From assembly GCA_910586745.1 (NCBI GenBank), contig CAJUJZ010000077.1, positions 1 to 10,790 of the forward strand: a stretch of 10,790 nt of DNA. Reading direction: 5' to 3'. The stretch is from an uncultured Mucispirillum sp. (GTDB lineage: Bacteria > Chrysiogenota > Deferribacteres > Deferribacterales > Mucispirillaceae). The position numbers were made by a program, and so were the translations under genes. Of the stretch, positions 1 to 6,916 are shown one piece after another; positions within the stretch are counted from its first letter, which is position 1; the number at the start of each line of letters is the position of its first letter. The notes under the pieces are model-generated. The model was not told the origin of the DNA, did no database searches, and was given only the letters and a program-made list of their open reading frames with translations.

Positions 1-2107
1 CAGAATATTGATATTGGTCATTAGGTGAATTTTTTGCCATAGATTCTGCAGTCATTAATATTTTTGTATGTATAACTGCTGAACCATCATCTTGGATTGT
101 AATTGTAGCCTTACCTACAAATTTATCTTTATTAACAATAATATTTTTTACAAAACCACCACCTTCACATTTACCAGAATTAAATAATTCCTTATATAAC
201 TCACAGTCAGTTGTAACAGGCACTTCTGTTTGTTCTCCCATAAAACCACTTGCTTTACCTGGATTAGTTCCAAAAAATGTTATTTCATAAGTTCCTTGAG
301 CTGATGCAATAAATGCATCATTGCTAGAAAAGTCTACTAAACCTAACACATCCACTTTATATTCTGCTGTTAACGGTGCACTTTCATATTTTGGCTGAAC
401 TGTTACTTTTATAGTTGCAAGTCCATTTTTTAAACCTGTTACTACACCAGTAGAGCTGTCAACTGAAGCTAAATCTGGGTTTAAACTTTCATAAGTTATA
501 GATGCACTTGAGTTTTGAACTGCATCTTTGTTATTAAATTCATTACTTCCTGTTTTAGTTTGCTCTACAGTGATTGTTTCATTTACAAAAGATATTCTAG
601 CTATACCATCTACTGCATTTATTCTATATACAGCCTGCTGACCTTTATCTGTTGTAAAAGTAATAATTTCTCCACCTTGAACATTAGTAACTTCTAATAT
701 ACCAGAACCATTTGTAGTTGAAATATGACCAGAGCCACTTTGCATAGAATATGATACCATATTATCAGTTGTATTTGCTGGTGTTAAAGTAAAATTAACA
801 GCAACATTTGTTCCTTTTTTATATACTTTATCAGCAGAAGTAGTAACTGTAATATTTGTTACTGGAATTTCTACTGTTGGTGCAGGATTTACTGTTACAG
901 TAACTGTTTTTGTTAAACCTGCTGCTGTTACAGTAACTGTTGCATTACCTTCTTTAACAGCTGTTACTACACCTTTAGAATCAACTGTAATATAAGCCTG
1001 ACCAGAAGTAACTTCATATTTAACACTTGTATAATCAGTTGCTATAGCTGGCTCAATAGCTGTTGTAATATTTGCAGAAACTACAGAGCCATCTCTCTTT
1101 AAAGTAAGTGTCATATCTGCTGGTGTAACTGAAATACCTGTGATTGCTGCTTTTTCTATATGAAAAGTCCATTCATCTTTTTTACTTTTATCTGCATTAG
1201 ATGTTGCTGTAATCGTGATAAGTTCTGCTGTCCAGTCTTTAATAGTTACATTACCTTGATTATCAACTGATATGTAATCTGGGTGGCTTGATGACCAAGT
1301 AACTACTTTATTAGTTGCATTATTAGGTAAAACTGATGCTGTTAATTTAAAAGGTGCTCCACCATGCACTACTGCCTGCTGTCCTTTAATAGTAACACTT
1401 TCAACAGGAACTGTAACTGGCTCTTCTGGTTCTTCTGGGTCTGTTGGTGTTTCACCATCTAAACCTAAACCGCCATCTTGAACTAAATCTTTTGTTTTAT
1501 CTAATTTTAATTTTAGATACTGACCATTTTTAATAATTAAATTATCAATTATTGGGCTGTAATTAGGATTTTTAGCAGGGTCTAATGTGAAATATAAACC
1601 ATATTTGCTGTTTTCAATTAATTCTGCACCTAAATTAGCAAATGTATCTGCAATAAACTTATTTAAATCACCACCAGCAGTTGCTAAATCTGATAAATCA
1701 ATAATATACTTATCAAAAGTTATTTGTTTACCTTCAAAATCAAGATACATTAAAACTTCTGGGGCTGTCATTCCACCTGCTGCAGTTGCTAAATTTAAGC
1801 CTACACGAAGTTCACTTTTAGATGCTGGAGTAGTAACTGGCTCCCCATCAATACCATATAAAGTAACATCATAGACACCTAAAAGGCTGAATGGGTTACC
1901 AGCTAAATCAATAGCTGTTACTCCTGGTTTGTCTACTTCTTCGTCTGGGGTGTCTGTATTTCCGCCGGGATTATCTGGGTTAGTGCTGTTATCATAAATC
2001 CCCCCCCCATTTCCAGAACTGCTGCCCGTATCACTACAAGCTGTAGTAAAAAGAACAACAAAAACAGTTAAAAAAAGAATAAATAAAAACGGTTTTACTT
2101 TTAACAT
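1..2107 (-). CDS. Ig-like (Big_2) repeat surface lipoprotein, C-terminus off the window
   Basis: An open frame runs from ATG at 2107 to the left edge without a stop, giving 702 residues with the end missing. Residues 1-24 form a lipoprotein signal: Lys3 and Lys5, a hydrophobic core rich in Phe, Leu and Val, then TTAC with Cys24 as the lipidation site (Thr at -3 is not the usual Leu). A Gly/Ser/Asn/Asp/Pro-rich linker runs to about residue 62, followed by an unrecognised domain to about 215 and a Pro-Glu-rich linker. About four Ig-like modules follow (roughly 233-320, 322-408, 411-501, 503-587), with Big_2 signatures such as VTWSSS and SVDSSTGVVTGLKNG. Residues beyond 590 match nothing I recognise. 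The start has AAGGAG 7 nt upstream. Big_2 proteins are commonly adhesins or envelope proteins, so a surface role is inferred. A G9 tract encodes Gly34-36. It could be a host gene or a prophage cargo gene. Confidence 0.85.
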   Translation of the reverse strand, partial: MLKVKPFLFILFLTVFVVLFTTACSDTGSSSGNGGGIYDNSTNPDNPGGNTDTPDEEVDKPGVTAIDLAGNPFSLLGVYDVTLYGIDGEPVTTPASKSELRVGLNLATAAGGMTAPEVLMYLDFEGKQITFDKYIIDLSDLATAGGDLNKFIADTFANLGAELIENSKYGLYFTLDPAKNPNYSPIIDNLIIKNGQYLKLKLDKTKDLVQDGGLGLDGETPTDPEEPEEPVTVPVESVTIKGQQAVVHGGAPFKLTASVLPNNATNKVVTWSSSHPDYISVDNQGNVTIKDWTAELITITATSNADKSKKDEWTFHIEKAAITGISVTPADMTLTLKRDGSVVSANITTAIEPAIATDYTSVKYEVTSGQAYITVDSKGVVTAVKEGNATVTVTAAGLTKTVTVTVNPAPTVEIPVTNITVTTSADKVYKKGTNVAVNFTLTPANTTDNMVSYSMQSGSGHISTTNGSGILEVTNVQGGEIITFTTDKGQQAVYRINAVDGIARISFVNETITVEQTKTGSNEFNNKDAVQNSSASITYESLNPDLASVDSSTGVVTGLKNGLATIKVTVQPKYESAPLTAEYKVDVLGLVDFSSNDAFIASAQGTYEITFFGTNPGKASGFMGEQTEVPVTTDCELYKELFNSGKCEGGGFVKNIIVNKDKFVGKATITIQDDGSAVIHTKILMTAESMAKNSPNDQYQYS
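892..941 (-). repeat. Pair of identical 17-bp direct repeats in Ig-like region
   Basis: The same 17 bases (ctgttacagtaactgtt on the plus strand) occur at 892-908 and 925-941, offset by 33 bp, exactly 11 codons. Each copy encodes a TVTVT-type beta strand and is itself nearly palindromic. Recombination or slippage between the copies would remove or add 11 residues in frame. The repetition may simply reflect repeated beta-strand codons. Confidence 0.5.
2000..2008 (-). repeat. Poly-G (G9) tract inside the lipoprotein gene
   Basis: Nine consecutive C on the plus strand are nine G on the coding strand, ten residues after the lipobox Cys. At nine the frame is open. With ten G the next codons are GAT TTA TGA, an immediate stop. 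With eight G the frame ends at TAG after about 20 codons. Mononucleotide G runs of this length in surface-protein genes are the classic basis of slipped-strand phase variation. It is conspicuous in such AT-rich DNA. Confidence 0.7.
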
Positions 2108-2159
2108 ATTCTGCTCCTTTTAAAATAAAAAAATTAATACATAAAACGCGTAAAAAAAT

Positions 2160-2189
2160 AGTATATTATTTTTTTAAAAAAAGAAACAA
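2160..2189 (-). promoter_or_regulatory. Possible promoter for the lipoprotein gene
   Basis: On the minus strand TTGTTT (2184-2189) and TATACT (2160-2165) are separated by 18 bp, about 50 bp upstream of the ATG at 2107, in a region of A and T runs. The -10 box differs from consensus at one base. The region is so AT-rich that chance matches are likely. Confidence 0.35.
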
Positions 2190-2234
2190 AAAAATATGTA
2201 AAAAAGATAATTTTTATTGGTTTGTCATTAGAAA

Positions 2235-2250
2235 GGGGCATAAATGCCCC
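2235..2250 (-). terminator. Hairpin terminator at the end of the head-gene cluster
   Basis: GGGGCA and TGCCCC pair around a 4-base loop, a strong GC stem in AT-rich DNA, 9 bp after the stop of the 62-residue phage gene. On the minus strand it is followed only by a short TTTCT tract, so termination may be partial. On the plus strand T-rich sequence follows (CTGTTTTGTTATTTT), so it could act in both directions. It separates the phage genes from the lipoprotein gene. Confidence 0.5.
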
Positions 2251-2258
2251 CTGTTTTG

Positions 2259-2447
2259 TTATTTTGGTAGATTTTCTTTTACATTTGTCACTATTTCATC
2301 TATATTTTTTCTTACCTGTATATTCTTATCTTTTTTAAGTTCTGCAATTATATCTCTATCTGTAGTTTCATAAATTCCATTTTTAAAAAGGGCAGTTCCT
2401 TTTGAATGTATAACTTTTAAGTCAGCAAAACATGAATAAAATCTCAT
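2259..2447 (-). CDS. Small phage head-region protein, 62 aa
   Basis: This short ORF begins 9 bp after the capsid gene stop and is translated from an AAGGTG site that overlaps that stop codon, so it is probably coupled to capsid translation. The protein (RFYSCFADLKVIHSKGTALF at residues 2-21, then a KNGIYETTDRDIIAELKKDK-like stretch) resembles the small proteins of unknown role often found directly after major capsid genes in tailed phages: a short beta-rich segment with an FKNG-hYET core and then a helix. No catalytic motif or membrane segment is visible. A role in head completion or decoration is inferred from position only. It is the last phage gene seen in this direction. Confidence 0.7.
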   Translation of the reverse strand: MRFYSCFADLKVIHSKGTALFKNGIYETTDRDIIAELKKDKNIQVRKNIDEIVTNVKENLPK

Positions 2448-2456
2448 AACTGCACC

Positions 2457-3635
2457 TTAAAAGTTTAGCGTTAATATACCGTGACATTCTTCATTTGATA
2501 CTTCTAAACCACAGTCTGTCAAGAAAGTATCTACCACACCGTCATAGCCGTCACTTTGGATATTTGTATCCATCTTTGTTTCTTCTATAAAATGCAAAAG
2601 CAGTTCATCTAAATCAATAATAACAGCAGTGTTTGGATAAACTGATGATAATACTGGGTCATACATTATATTTAATTCACCATATTCTGTATCTATTTTA
2701 TCAAGAGAGATACCATACTCTTTTAATAGTGAGCCGCCACCGCCTGCAAATGTTTTAATGGCATTATCATTAAGTTTTGCATTAAAGCCAGAGCCTGTAA
2801 GCATTACTTTATCCCCCGCTGAGCCTTTATCTGCCATAGCACCTAATATTTCATTAATAGTGCCTACTTTAAATTTATCCGGGCTTGTAATGCTCATTAC
2901 ATTAGTTTTAATATAATGGAAAAGACCACCTGTAACATATAAAGGTTCACTGCCTGATAAGTCTTTTTTTGGTTCACCAAACATTAAAGACTGTTCAATA
3001 TCGTTTTGATGAAGCCTTAATATTTTATTTCTTTCTGCCTTTCTTCTGCTTTCAGCTGTTGTGCCGTCATCGCCGTATTCTCCCTGACGGAGTTTATTGC
3101 GTGTAATTTTTAGCGTCCTTCTAAATGTCTGGCAGTAGTTAAAATTATCTTTTTTCAGTAAAACTGTGCCTTTTGGTGCTGTGCTGCCCTCTGGGTATGC
3201 TACAGAAATATTTACAAGTGATGCATTATTGCTACCAGCATCTGCTGTAATCTCTTTTGCACTTGTAACACCATAACCCCTTGTAACAGTTAATGTTTTA
3301 CCACTGATGCCTGTTACTCTCATCTGCTCATGGGTTTTAATGTCTTTAATAATAGAGCCTTCTGTTAAAAAAGTAACGCTATCTTCATCTGTTACAACGG
3401 TTAAAGATGTTTCAGATAAACCTGTTGGTATTACTTTGAATATTGGCTTATTAAGCCTTGTTTCAAGCCATTCAAATTTTTGGTTTGTTTCGCTGATTAC
3501 TCTGCCGCGAGCCTGCAGCATCATAAATAATGGGGATAATTTTGCATTTTGAAATATTTTATCCCTTAAGCCTATGCTCCTTTTCACTAATTCTGTTTGT
3601 GTATTTGTTGTATATGTATCATAAATTACGCTCAT
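2457..3635 (-). CDS. Phage major capsid protein, SU10/DUF5309-like
   Basis: The product has 392 residues, the usual size for an HK97-fold shell protein. The N-terminal region with FEWLE (residues 54-58) inside a basic/polar strand resembles the SU10-type capsid family (DUF5309), where a similar motif follows an N-terminal helix (here about residues 12-42). The C-terminus (about 363-388, with VDTFLTDCGLEVSNEECHGI) also fits that family's typical end. It forms the icosahedral shell. A strong AAGGAG site precedes the ATG at 3635. The probable scaffolding gene lies upstream, the normal order, but 375 bp away across an inverted-repeat element. Family is from memory of the pattern; the capsid call is also supported by gene order. 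Confidence 0.85.
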   Translation of the reverse strand: MSVIYDTYTTNTQTELVKRSIGLRDKIFQNAKLSPLFMMLQARGRVISETNQKFEWLETRLNKPIFKVIPTGLSETSLTVVTDEDSVTFLTEGSIIKDIKTHEQMRVTGISGKTLTVTRGYGVTSAKEITADAGSNNASLVNISVAYPEGSTAPKGTVLLKKDNFNYCQTFRRTLKITRNKLRQGEYGDDGTTAESRRKAERNKILRLHQNDIEQSLMFGEPKKDLSGSEPLYVTGGLFHYIKTNVMSITSPDKFKVGTINEILGAMADKGSAGDKVMLTGSGFNAKLNDNAIKTFAGGGGSLLKEYGISLDKIDTEYGELNIMYDPVLSSVYPNTAVIIDLDELLLHFIEETKMDTNIQSDGYDGVVDTFLTDCGLEVSNEECHGILTLNF

Positions 3636-4010
3636 TTTTTATCTCCTTTTTTTTAACATATTTTAATTGTTTTTTATTTCATTATTTTATGCTTTGATAA
3701 AATGTAATATATAATAGTTTATAAATAGTTTAATAATATTATACTATCCTGCCGCCGCAAATCTCATAAAGTAAATATTTGTTATTTCATTCCTTATGCT
3801 CCAATTCCTTAAACATTCACTGTTTTTTCTCCATTGCCACTACAACTCGCTTTGCTCAGACAAGTAGCTGGCAAAACATTCCAAAAAAACAGCTCATAAG
3901 CAATTAAGTCGCAAAGAGAATGAAATAACCTAGGTATCTGCTAAAAACGGAAATTAAACTATATTTAATATACTATGTTTTTAAAGCATATTTTACTATC
4001 AATTACTATT
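3636..4010. other. 375-bp gap between scaffold and capsid genes
   Basis: No convincing ORF is seen. The gap holds a 149-bp inverted-repeat element (3781-3929), a very AT-rich leader in front of the capsid gene and the capsid Shine-Dalgarno site. A TATAAT box on the minus strand (3738-3743) could be a -10 element for the capsid gene, but no good -35 lies at the right distance. A short GC-rich patch (about 3750-3759) sits between this box and the repeat. Whether the capsid is transcribed from here or by readthrough cannot be told. Confidence 0.5.
3781..3929. repeat. 149-bp imperfect palindromic element
   Basis: The ends are a perfect 12-bp inverted repeat (GTTATTTCATTC at 3781-3792 and its complement at 3918-3929). 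Inside, further matching blocks pair in order: AATTnCTTA, CTGTTTTTT (3820-3828 with 3883-3892), and GCCA-CTAC (3836-3843 with 3864-3872). The apex (3844-3863) holds the 14-bp core TCGCTTTGCTCAGA. The whole could fold into one long bulged hairpin in DNA or RNA. It looks like a MITE-like or intergenic palindromic repeat. No clear target-site duplication is visible. Confidence 0.7.
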
Positions 4011-4721
4011 TTATATAAAATTTTCATAGCCTGCCTGTTTCTGACATGCATTTGAATAATTGCCGCCTTTTATTGCTTTTGGCGGAAATACTGTATTTTC
4101 ATTTATACTCTCTTTTGCCTTTTTCTCTGACTGCAGCCCCTTATATATATTATCATAAAATGTAATAAGGGTTTCTATATCCCCTTTCATGCGGGACATA
4201 ATTATATTTTTAGCATCTCTGTATGCCATATTTTCAAAAGCATTTCTTGCTGCAGTTTCCACCTGCTCATACATTTGGCCGTATTTTTCATGCAGGCTTT
4301 TTTCAAACTGCTTAATTTTTATTTCCTGTTCTTTTTCTTTTAACAGCTGCTGTTTAAAGTATTCAAAATATTCCCTGTGTGAAACATTTTCCATATTAAA
4401 CTTTTCTTCAGTATATTTTTCCACACTGCTTACTGCCTGCTCATTAATATGCTTAATATCTTCAAGGCTTAAGCCATCAATATAGGAAACTGCTGAAGTG
4501 TGTGCCTGCATACTTAATGATGTATTTTCTTTTGCTGAATTATTTTGTTTATTTTCAACCTGCTCCCGCTCTTTTCTTTTTGTATAAAGTATTTCAAAAA
4601 CTGATAAAATTTCTGCAGGAATATTTTTTTCATCAATATTTCCAGTTTTACATTTATCTAAAAATTCCTGCATATTCATATTTTTACTGTTTGTTTCTTT
4701 ATCTTTTATATTTTCATTCAT
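4011..4721 (-). CDS. Probable phage scaffolding protein
   Basis: The 236-residue product is rich in Lys, Glu, Gln and Asn, with no Trp and predicted long amphipathic helices (strongest at about 85-200, with an EKEQEIK-type coiled-coil segment). There is no membrane segment or enzyme motif. Charged helical composition and position between portal and capsid genes are what scaffolding proteins show; these direct procapsid assembly and are then released or degraded. The start is clear: AAGGAG lies 8 nt before ATG at 4721 and contains the TAA stop of the preceding gene, so translation is coupled. Sequence alone does not identify a scaffold, because these proteins diverge quickly. A minor head protein is the main alternative. 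Confidence 0.6.
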   Translation of the reverse strand: MNENIKDKETNSKNMNMQEFLDKCKTGNIDEKNIPAEILSVFEILYTKRKEREQVENKQNNSAKENTSLSMQAHTSAVSYIDGLSLEDIKHINEQAVSSVEKYTEEKFNMENVSHREYFEYFKQQLLKEKEQEIKIKQFEKSLHEKYGQMYEQVETAARNAFENMAYRDAKNIIMSRMKGDIETLITFYDNIYKGLQSEKKAKESINENTVFPPKAIKGGNYSNACQKQAGYENFI

Positions 4722-4726
4722 TTTTT

Positions 4727-4975
4727 TTACTCCTTATTTACTGATTTATTTATAAGTAATTTTTTTGCATCTTCTCCGTGAGAAATATCACGCTTTATAT
4801 CATCTTCTATTTTCTTTATTATATAAGCCATACCATGCAGCTTTCTTATACTTTCACCCTTTTCTAATGATACAAATATTTCTTTTTCATAAGTTTTTAA
4901 AAGCGGTAAAATATATTGGGCTGCAAGTGTAGCTTTTTCGCCTTTTTCTATACGGCTTTTAAAAATCTTGTCCAC
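4727..4975 (-). CDS. Small helical phage protein between portal and scaffold, 82 aa
   Basis: I do not recognise a family. The protein is almost wholly helical and basic, with KKIEDDIKRDI and EDAKKLL segments, and no membrane span or Cys pair. No in-frame ATG occurs near the beginning. I prefer GTG at 4975, which has AGG 6 nt upstream and overlaps the portal gene end by 17 bp. A GTG at 5005 would add 10 residues and a 47-bp overlap but has no Shine-Dalgarno site. The stop TAA lies within the ribosome-binding site of the next gene. Tight packing and overlap on both sides argue that it is a real member of the head operon. A minor head or scaffolding-related role is inferred from position only. 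Confidence 0.65.
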   Translation of the reverse strand: MDKIFKSRIEKGEKATLAAQYILPLLKTYEKEIFVSLEKGESIRKLHGMAYIIKKIEDDIKRDISHGEDAKKLLINKSVNKE

Positions 4976-6704
4976 TTTGCACCTGCTCTCTAAGCCTTTC
5001 TGCACTTATCAGAAAATTTTCTGTATCTTTAAGACCACTTTCTTCTAATATTTTTGCCATCAAGTTTCTTATACGCATATTATCTGTTAAATTCCTAGGC
5101 TCTCCTATTTCAATCATCATAGCAAGTGCATTATTTAATGCTCTGCGTCTTGTATCTTCCCGCCCGCTTGATAATGACTGGGATATATTTAAATCAAAAT
5201 CTATATCTCTTATATCCTGCGGATTTATTTCTATTGTATCATTTAAAAGACGCACAACCTGCACATTATCCATAAACCTTTGGTTCTGGTATACTAAAAA
5301 TCTGTATGTTTCTTTTAATGTTTCTGCAAAATTTAAAACAACAGCCTGCACCTGTGAGGCAGCTGATTCATATTTTATAACTGCTTCTGTTGCCGTCTGA
5401 CTTTCAACTGACTGTTTCAAGCCGTGTTTCATTTCACTTATACCTGTAACCTTTTGGTTTTCTTTATCAAAATATTCCACTAAAGAAAATGAATTCTCAC
5501 TTATTACTTCAAAAGGCTCTGGAGCAAATATATTATGAATATCTGCACTATCCCGCACTGCCACATACTGTTCACTGGTTACCATTTGGGAGGGATTAAG
5601 CAAATCATCTACTTTATAAAAAATCTTCCTGTTATTATTCCGCCTTGTATTTTCTAATATTTCCCTTATTAATGCAGTCTTTATTATCTGAGTGTTTTCA
5701 GAAAGCTCTGCAAGTCCTCTGCCTGCTATGCTGTCCATTGATAAAAAGGGTGCAAACACAAAAAAAGGATACATTGAATAAGTGTTTTCTTCTATTGATA
5801 ATATTTGACTGCCACAGTAAGTTATCACTACATCTTCTAATAAGCCGTCATTATCAATATCTATCCTGCCCCAGTATTCATTAAGCATATAAAGCTTTCT
5901 TGCCTTATTTTTATCGCTGTAAGATACATACTGGGTTTTATTCACATCATCATCTTCATAAGTGTAAATATTATCTTTTATTTTTGAGATATTTTTATAT
6001 ACCCCCTCTTTTTCCCTGCGGGTTAAATAATCATAATTTACCAGCTTCCTGTGTATTATATAATCTGCTTCCTGTAGTGATAATGCACTTGCATCAAATA
6101 AAAACTCATTATATGGCAGCACTTCAAAAACAGGTTGATTTTTACTAATATATGATACTTTATATTTTACCCTGTATTTTTCTATACCGTTTATATATAC
6201 AGGACTTGATGTTACATTAAAGCCAGCATCAAGCAGTGACTGTAATTTTTCCTGTGTTACAACTTCATCAATTTCTTTTTCCCCATATTCTTTTATCCAT
6301 AATACCTTTAAAGCTGCACAGCCTGTTATAAGTGCATTTGTAATAAGCCGTGTAAATATAGTATGGTATGGATTTTGTGCTGTTATCTGATAATTTAGTA
6401 AAGCCTGCATTTTTGCTGCTTTTTCTTCGTCTTCCCCGCTTCTTGCTGTAACTTCTACAGGGGTAGATGAAAACAGCAGCTTATTAATATCAGGCATTAA
6501 AGCCCTGATAGTTACTAATACATCACGACTGATAAAAGAACTTTCAGGCATTCTGTATTTTTTTGTATCTATCTTTTCACCATTATAAAGCTCATAATAT
6601 TTTTTAAATTTTGGCTTTAATTGCTGGTTATAGTAACTTAAAGCCTGCTCCTTATCCTTTTTTATAATCTCTAAAATATCTTTATCTTCTAATTTTACTT
6701 TCAT
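4959..6704 (-). CDS. Phage portal protein
   Basis: A 581-residue protein between the large terminase and head genes, the standard place for the portal, which forms the dodecameric ring at the capsid vertex through which DNA passes and to which terminase docks. Visible traits fit P22-like or podovirus-type portals: an N-terminal helical region with FISRDVLVTIRALMPDINKL (57-76), a helix around 95-135 ending in ITGCAALKVLW, a beta region with FEVLPYNEFLFDA (193-205), SIAGRGLAEL (325-334) before the long helix, and GISEMKHGLKQSVESQTATE (421-440) leading into a C-terminal helical segment. It is shorter than the 725-residue P22 portal. AAAGG lies 9 nt before the ATG at 6704. Its 3' end overlaps the next gene. 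Confidence 0.85.
   Translation of the reverse strand: MKVKLEDKDILEIIKKDKEQALSYYNQQLKPKFKKYYELYNGEKIDTKKYRMPESSFISRDVLVTIRALMPDINKLLFSSTPVEVTARSGEDEEKAAKMQALLNYQITAQNPYHTIFTRLITNALITGCAALKVLWIKEYGEKEIDEVVTQEKLQSLLDAGFNVTSSPVYINGIEKYRVKYKVSYISKNQPVFEVLPYNEFLFDASALSLQEADYIIHRKLVNYDYLTRREKEGVYKNISKIKDNIYTYEDDDVNKTQYVSYSDKNKARKLYMLNEYWGRIDIDNDGLLEDVVITYCGSQILSIEENTYSMYPFFVFAPFLSMDSIAGRGLAELSENTQIIKTALIREILENTRRNNNRKIFYKVDDLLNPSQMVTSEQYVAVRDSADIHNIFAPEPFEVISENSFSLVEYFDKENQKVTGISEMKHGLKQSVESQTATEAVIKYESAASQVQAVVLNFAETLKETYRFLVYQNQRFMDNVQVVRLLNDTIEINPQDIRDIDFDLNISQSLSSGREDTRRRALNNALAMMIEIGEPRNLTDNMRIRNLMAKILEESGLKDTENFLISAERLREQVQSGQDF
4980..4984 (-). promoter_or_regulatory. RBS favouring the GTG start at 4975
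   Basis: AGGTG on the minus strand, inside the end of the portal gene, places AGG 6 nt before GTG at 4975. The longer GTG start at 5005 is preceded by AT-rich sequence with no purine-rich site. Confidence 0.45.
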
Positions 6705-6916
6705 AATATTATACCTTTAATTACACAGTGTTTAAAAAATTTATAATGTAAATAAAAGATTATAATAAAGATTCTTCGCTTTGCTCAGAATAGACATTAG
6801 TTTTATAATACTAAGTAATTTATATATTGAACTATGTCATACTGAGCCTTACAGGCGAAGTATCTAATTTCTTAATACTGCAGCTAAATTTAAACTGCCT
6901 AAAACATATCCTTTAT
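6705..6916. other. 212-bp gap between portal and large terminase
   Basis: No ORF is seen. The gap contains a 97-bp inverted-repeat element (6769-6865) and the portal ribosome-binding site. Such a gap is large for a phage packaging operon, where these two genes usually abut. Confidence 0.5.
6769..6865. repeat. 97-bp inverted repeat, extragenic palindrome type
   Basis: The left arm (6769-6802) and right arm (6830-6865) pair with a few mismatches: AGATtCTTCGC / GCGAAGtATCT, GCTCAGaAT / ATaCTGAGC and GACAT / ATGTC blocks occur in the same order around a 27-bp AT-rich loop. The left arm contains TCGCTTTGCTCAGA (6776-6789), identical to the apex of the element at 3781-3929. From memory, related CTTCGC..GCTCAG palindromes are dispersed in many bacterial chromosomes. 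Confidence 0.65.

Noticed and set aside
515..697. Plus-strand 60-codon ORF rich in Ile, Ser, Tyr and Cys
   Set aside because: It is the antisense of the Ig-like lipoprotein frame, with no ribosome-binding site and no recognisable pattern.
1587..1874. Plus-strand 95-codon ORF
   Set aside because: It lies entirely antisense to the lipoprotein N-terminal domain, whose frame has a signal peptide and good RBS.
1..2107. Frameshift or pseudogene in the lipoprotein because of the poly-G run
   Set aside because: Translating both sides of the run shows one continuous frame from signal peptide through all Ig-like repeats, so the copy here is intact as far as seen.
3307..3552. Plus-strand 81-codon ORF
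   Set aside because: Antisense to the capsid gene, with low-complexity hydrophobic composition.
3738..3743. TATAAT as a firm capsid promoter
   Set aside because: No acceptable -35 box at 16-18 bp, and such hexamers are frequent in this AT-rich gap.
3781..3929. CRISPR array or tRNA/rRNA gene in the non-coding gaps
   Set aside because: No regularly spaced direct repeats, cloverleaf or rRNA-like stretches are visible; the repeats are inverted and occur once each.
4189..4744. Two plus-strand ORFs rich in Cys, Phe, Tyr and Ser (4189-4485 and 4502-4744)
   Set aside because: Both are antisense to the charged, Lys/Glu-rich scaffold gene; that complement naturally gives Phe/Ser/Cys-rich shadows.
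5645..6148. Two plus-strand ORFs opposite the portal gene
   Set aside because: Antisense to a well-supported portal frame, and no start site with a ribosome-binding sequence.
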